Source: Arthrobacter sp. 9AX (GTDB taxonomy: Bacteria > Actinomycetota > Actinomycetes > Actinomycetales > Micrococcaceae). Taken from it: a stretch of 64,000 nt of DNA. The stretch's first letter is position 1; each line of letters begins with the position of its first letter. The notes beneath the pieces were generated by a model that saw nothing but the letters and a program-made list of their open reading frames with translations, searched no databases and was not told the origin of the DNA. The stretch is from contig NZ_LR733293.1 in assembly GCF_902506095.1 (NCBI RefSeq), positions 2,180,558 to 2,244,557 on the forward strand, read 5' to 3'. A program made the translations under genes and the position numbers. This document shows, piece after piece, positions 61,002-64,000 of the stretch.

Positions 61002-61157
61002 ATGATGTTTCTTTTGAACAGCCTTAACCTTTTGCTCGACGGCCGCCGTTTGGAGGACGGCCGGTCCCACAACGGCGCCGCAGCGGGCGGGTTCCCTGCA
61101 GGCCGCCTGACGTCCGCCGCCTGGGAAGGCTGGTGGCACGAGGAGGCGGCAGCTTAG
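61002..61157 (+). CDS. 51-residue small protein
   Basis: A short gene from ATG 61002 to TAG 61157 with a good ribosome-binding site (GGAAGGA at 60991-60997). The product begins MMFLLNSLNLLLDGRRLEDG and ends in AWEGWWHEEAAA, so it has a small hydrophobic N-terminus, a Gly/Ala middle and a Trp-rich acidic end. Not recognised. The in-frame GC3 pattern and the Shine-Dalgarno sequence favour a real gene. Confidence 0.55.
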   Translation: MMFLLNSLNLLLDGRRLEDGRSHNGAAAGGFPAGRLTSAAWEGWWHEEAAA

Positions 61158-61184
61158 GCCGCTGCCCACCCAGGACAGCCCCTA

Positions 61185-61862
61185 CTAGGACTTGCCAAGG
61201 ACGAAGTCAGCCACGGGCGGGGCGAGGGAGGCACCCACTTCCGCTGCCGGGCGCTTCAGCCCGGCGACGGCGAAGGAGTGGTCGCCTCCCTCCACCCATG
61301 TAAGGACAGCAGTGGAGCCGATGCGGGCCACCACGTCCGCCAGGATCTCCGGGGTGGCGAACGTGTCCCGGCTGCCCTGCAGGAACAGCATCGGGGTGGT
61401 AAGCCCGTACAGGTGTTCATCCCGCAGCTTCTCCGGTTTTCCCGGCGGATGCAGGGGATAACCCAGGTACACAAGCCCTGCGGCCGCCATGCCCTCGGCT
61501 GCGGCCATGGACGCCATCCGCCCGCCAAAGGATTTACCGGCCGCCCAGAGAGGGCCGGTGTCACCGTGGGTGGCAGCCTGGTCAGCGGCGGCAGCCATGG
61601 CAACACGCCACGCGGCGATCGCCACCGGTGGACGGTCCGGAAACTTCCTGCCGGCTTCGCGGTAGGGGAAGTTGAAACGCAGCGTGGCCACGCCCAGCCC
61701 GTTCAGTGCCGCCGTGAACCCCGTCAGGAACGGGTGCTCCATCCCGGCGCCGGCGCCGTGGGCCACCACCACCGTGGCGGCGGGATGGTCGGGGCGGGCG
61801 TAGGCGGCGCTGACAGTGGCGTCGCCCACCGCAAGAGTCAGGGGCACTTCGGGAGCTGGCAT
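61185..61862 (-). CDS. Alpha/beta hydrolase (dienelactone-hydrolase-like)
   Basis: A 225-residue hydrolase. The oxyanion region is VVVAHGAGAGMEHPFLTGF, the nucleophile elbow is AAGKSFGGRMAS (Ser in GKSFGG), the catalytic Asp lies in QGSRDTFATPE and the His in EGGDHSFAV. This matches the KANL3/Tex30-like bacterial hydrolase group of unknown substrate. ATG 61862 is used; a longer frame to 61973 has no homology. Divergent from the polymerase-domain gene. Confidence 0.87.
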   Translation of the reverse strand: MPAPEVPLTLAVGDATVSAAYARPDHPAATVVVAHGAGAGMEHPFLTGFTAALNGLGVATLRFNFPYREAGRKFPDRPPVAIAAWRVAMAAAADQAATHGDTGPLWAAGKSFGGRMASMAAAEGMAAAGLVYLGYPLHPPGKPEKLRDEHLYGLTTPMLFLQGSRDTFATPEILADVVARIGSTAVLTWVEGGDHSFAVAGLKRPAAEVGASLAPPVADFVLGKS

Positions 61863-61931
61863 TCCTCCATCATGCCGGACGGGAACGCCGAAATCCGCCC
61901 GGTTCCCGCGGCCGGGGTGTACGTTGTCCCC

Positions 61932-62954
61932 ATGGCGAGCGAACAGACCACCATCACCGTTCCGGGCCCACACGGCGATCGCGAGATGCGGATATCAAGC
62001 CCCCGCAGGGTCCTGTGGCCGGACCTCGGACTCACCAAACTGGACCTGGCACGCTACATCTGCGACGTGGGAGAGGCATTCATTGCCGCCAACGGTGACC
62101 GGCCCGTGGCATTGCAGAGGTACTCGGACAACGTGGACGGCGAGATGTTCTTTTCCAAGAACCCGCCCAAGGGGACGCCGGACTTCATCCGGACCCAAAA
62201 AGTGGTGTTTCCCAGTGCCCGCTCCCATCCCATGCTGATCCTGGACGAGCCCGCCGCTGCCGTATGGGCAGTCCAGATGAACACCGTGGTGTTCCACCCG
62301 TGGCCGTCCCGCGCCGCGGACACCGACAACCCGGACCAGCTGCGCATTGACCTGGATCCGCAGCCGGGCACGGACTTCGGGGACGCCGTCCCCGCCGCGC
62401 TGGTGCTGAAGGAGGTGCTGGCCGAGGCGGGGCTCACCTGCTTCATCAAGACCTCAGGCAACCGGGGCCTGCACGTCTACGCGCCCATCGAACCCACGCG
62501 GGAGTTCCTCGACGTCCGGCATGCGGTTATTGCTGCGGCGCGTGAAGTGGAGCGCCGGATGCCGGACAAGGTCACCACCGCCTGGTGGAAGGAAGAGCGG
62601 GGCGAGCGGGTCTTCCTGGACTTCAACCAGGCCAATCGCGACCGCACCATCGCCGGCGCCTACAGCCCCCGGGCCCTCCCGCACGCCTCCGTGTCCTGCC
62701 CCATCACGTGGGATGAGCTGGAGACCGCGGACCCTAAGGACTTCACCATCCTCACTGTTCCGGACCGGCTCAAAACCGTGGGTGATCCGTGGGCTGACAT
62801 GCACAGCAAGCGGGGGACCATCGACATCCTGCTGGAGTGGTGGGAGCGGGACCTGAAGGCAGGCCTCGGGGAACTGCCATTCCCGCCGGACTATCCCAAG
62901 ATGCCGGGTGAACCGCCCAGGGTCCAGCCCAGCCGCGCCCGGAAGCAGGACTAG
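61932..62954 (+). CDS. LigD-type polymerase/primase domain protein (NHEJ)
   Basis: A 340-residue stand-alone archaeo-eukaryotic-primase-fold polymerase of the LigD PolDom class, used in bacterial non-homologous end joining. The catalytic metal motif is RIDLDPQPGTDF (DxD); other landmarks are VDGEMFFSKNPPKGTPDF, KTSGNRGLHVYAPI and FLDFNQANRDRTIAGAYSPR. Nuclease and ligase domains of LigD are absent, as in several actinobacteria that split the functions. No Ku gene is adjacent. ATG 61932 is taken as the start; an in-frame ATG at 61872 would add 20 residues. Confidence 0.9.
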   Translation: MASEQTTITVPGPHGDREMRISSPRRVLWPDLGLTKLDLARYICDVGEAFIAANGDRPVALQRYSDNVDGEMFFSKNPPKGTPDFIRTQKVVFPSARSHPMLILDEPAAAVWAVQMNTVVFHPWPSRAADTDNPDQLRIDLDPQPGTDFGDAVPAALVLKEVLAEAGLTCFIKTSGNRGLHVYAPIEPTREFLDVRHAVIAAAREVERRMPDKVTTAWWKEERGERVFLDFNQANRDRTIAGAYSPRALPHASVSCPITWDELETADPKDFTILTVPDRLKTVGDPWADMHSKRGTIDILLEWWERDLKAGLGELPFPPDYPKMPGEPPRVQPSRARKQD

Positions 62955-62975
62955 GCCGCCGGAAGGACCGAAAGC

Positions 62976-63596
62976 CTATTCGAAGCGGGACGGGTCGCCG
63001 GTCCCGCGCCGGACCACCTCGGCCACGCCGCTGGAGAAATCCACCACCGTGGTGGGTTCCGATCCGCAGTCGCCGGCGTCAATCACGGCGTCCACCTGGT
63101 GGTCCAGCCGTTCCTTGATCTCCCAGCCCTGTGTCAGCGGGTCCTCCTCGTCCGGCATCAGCAGGGTGCTCGACAGCAGGGGCTCCCCAAGTTCTGCCAG
63201 CAGCGCCTGGACCACCCTGTTGTCCGGGATCCTGACGCCCACGGTCTTCTTTTTGGGGTGCAGGAGTCGCTTCGGAACCTCTTTGGTGGCCGGCAGGATG
63301 AAGGTGTAGCCCCCGGGCGTCACGGACTTGATACTGCGGAAGACGTCGTTGCCGATGTTCACGAACTGTCCCAGCTGGGCAAAGTCCTTGCAGACCAGCG
63401 TGAAATGGTGCTTGGTGTCCAGCCTGCGGATGGCCCTGATCCGGTCCAGGGCGTCCTTGTTGCCCATCTGGGCTCCCAGCGCGTAGCAGGAGTCCGTGGG
63501 GTAGGCGATCAGGCCGCCGTCGAGCACTATGCGCACTGCCTGGGCAATGGCCCGGGGCTGCGGATCCTGGGGGTGAACATCAAAATATCTGGCCAT
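62976..63596 (-). CDS. Sua5/YciO/YrdC-family threonylcarbamoyladenylate synthase-like protein
   Basis: A 206-residue YrdC-fold protein: VRIVLDGGLIAYPTDSCYAL, the ligand-binding RAIRRLDTKHHFTLVCKDF, VTPGGYTFILPATKEVP and VGVRIPDNRVVQALLAELG. The sequence is closer to the YciO group than to essential TsaC/Sua5 of tRNA t6A synthesis, because of the KKKTVGVRIPD context, so a housekeeping tRNA role is not certain. Convergent with the LigD-type gene, 21 bases between the stops. Confidence 0.88.
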   Translation of the reverse strand: MARYFDVHPQDPQPRAIAQAVRIVLDGGLIAYPTDSCYALGAQMGNKDALDRIRAIRRLDTKHHFTLVCKDFAQLGQFVNIGNDVFRSIKSVTPGGYTFILPATKEVPKRLLHPKKKTVGVRIPDNRVVQALLAELGEPLLSSTLLMPDEEDPLTQGWEIKERLDHQVDAVIDAGDCGSEPTTVVDFSSGVAEVVRRGTGDPSRFE

Positions 63597-63659
63597 GCAC
63601 CCGAGCCTACGTTCCCCGCCCGGCCGCCGCACCACTTCGCGAAGGGACGCGCGGACGGC

Positions 63660-64000
63660 TCAGCCCACGTGGACCCAGGGCCGCCGCTGGATGTCCGGTT
63701 CGGCCTCCCGCAGGATCTCCCGGGTGACCGGCGCTATTTCACCCTCACCCAGGATAAGGAAGCGCAGGAGGTTCCGGACCGGATTGCCCTCCGTCCAGCG
63801 GAAGTAGATGTGCGGCATCAGCCCGGTGACGTCTCGGATGTGCAGCAGCACCGAGGCAATGGTGTTCGGGATTCCCGGCCCGTGGACTTCCAGGACGGCG
63901 AAACCGTGCCGCACCACGCCGCGGACCTCCAGTGCCGTCTCGAAATCGGATGAATCGTCGACGACGACCTCCAGGAAGAGCGGCCGGACGTCGGCCGGAT
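63660..64000 (-). CDS. APC-family permease, C-terminal part (5' end outside window)
   Basis: The frame enters from the right edge and ends at 63660. Visible residues form the soluble C-terminal tail of actinobacterial APC-type amino-acid permeases: LFLEVVVDDSSDFE, GIPNTIASVLLHIRDVTGLM, HIYFRWTEGNPVRNLLRFLI and the terminal EPDIQRRPWVHVG. The membrane helices would lie further right. The strand matches the Sua5-like gene. Confidence 0.75.
   Translation of the reverse strand, partial: PADVRPLFLEVVVDDSSDFETALEVRGVVRHGFAVLEVHGPGIPNTIASVLLHIRDVTGLMPHIYFRWTEGNPVRNLLRFLILGEGEIAPVTREILREAEPDIQRRPWVHVG

Overview
The window is a high-GC chromosomal segment that looks like an aerobic soil actinobacterium of the Arthrobacter/Pseudarthrobacter group (Micrococcaceae). 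The grounds are the strong G/C bias at third codon positions, dense ATGA/TGATG operon overlaps, the SCO1664-family gene, the DUF4397/sortase/ECF-sigma block, and a Gfo/Idh/MocA protein that strongly resembles, from memory, Pseudarthrobacter levoglucosan dehydrogenase. I saw no rRNA, tRNA, CRISPR array, transposase or prophage gene.

Region 1 (1-8.8 kb) is a histidine-utilisation (hut) locus with a broken edge. A gluconate 5-dehydrogenase-like SDR ends exactly where a urocanate hydratase (hutU) gene is cut off after 105 codons. Upstream of that hutU fragment, and in the same orientation, is an operon of an IclR regulator and a four-gene OpuC/HutXWV-type ABC importer. An M20 amidohydrolase and HutF are transcribed divergently. 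The divergent promoter region carries two copies of a 38-bp element, one per promoter. Downstream lies a deletion scar that fuses the remains of a GAF-domain regulator to the tail of an MFS transporter.

Region 2 (8.8-17 kb) is a LacI-regulated carbohydrate operon: a hypothetical protein, a lipoprotein/ATPase/permease ABC importer, a TIM-barrel isomerase/epimerase, a probable levoglucosan dehydrogenase and an ABM-domain monooxygenase. Three LacI-type operators, centred 20 and 21 bp apart, lie between the operon and its divergent regulator.

Region 3 (17-30.6 kb) centres on one-carbon metabolism. It has three FdhA-like zinc dehydrogenases and a glycine betaine demethylation cluster (gbcA, gbcB, fchA, folD, fdhA with a divergent LysR gene). 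The FolD here has isoleucine in place of the catalytic lysine and is translationally coupled to a dedicated cyclohydrolase, FchA, which suggests the two FolD activities have been divided between two proteins. A glycogen-debranching-type hydrolase and a lytic transglycosylase also lie here.

Region 4 (30.6-52.9 kb) is mixed housekeeping and accessory content: flotillin with a miniature NfeD-like partner, CPA2 antiporter, BBE-type flavoprotein, RibD-like and RidA proteins, a secreted DUF4397 protein, SMP-30 lactonase, a second cyclodeaminase-fold protein, AtoE, an MBL hydrolase, an SCO1664-family protein beside an internally deleted histidine-phosphatase relic, a MoxR/VWA pair, methionine aminopeptidase, MFS, a PolA-like 5'-3' exonuclease, ChaB and an EF-G2 paralogue.

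Region 5 (52.9-64 kb) holds an operon of DUF4397 membrane protein, class F sortase, ECF sigma factor and anti-sigma factor. Its promoter is nearly identical, with matched spacing, to that of the DUF4397 gene 19 kb away, so the two look like one small cell-envelope regulon. Then come a flavin reductase, two small membrane proteins, HrpB helicase, a 51-codon small gene, an alpha/beta hydrolase, a stand-alone LigD-type polymerase domain, a Sua5/YrdC protein and the C-terminal part of an APC permease cut by the window edge.
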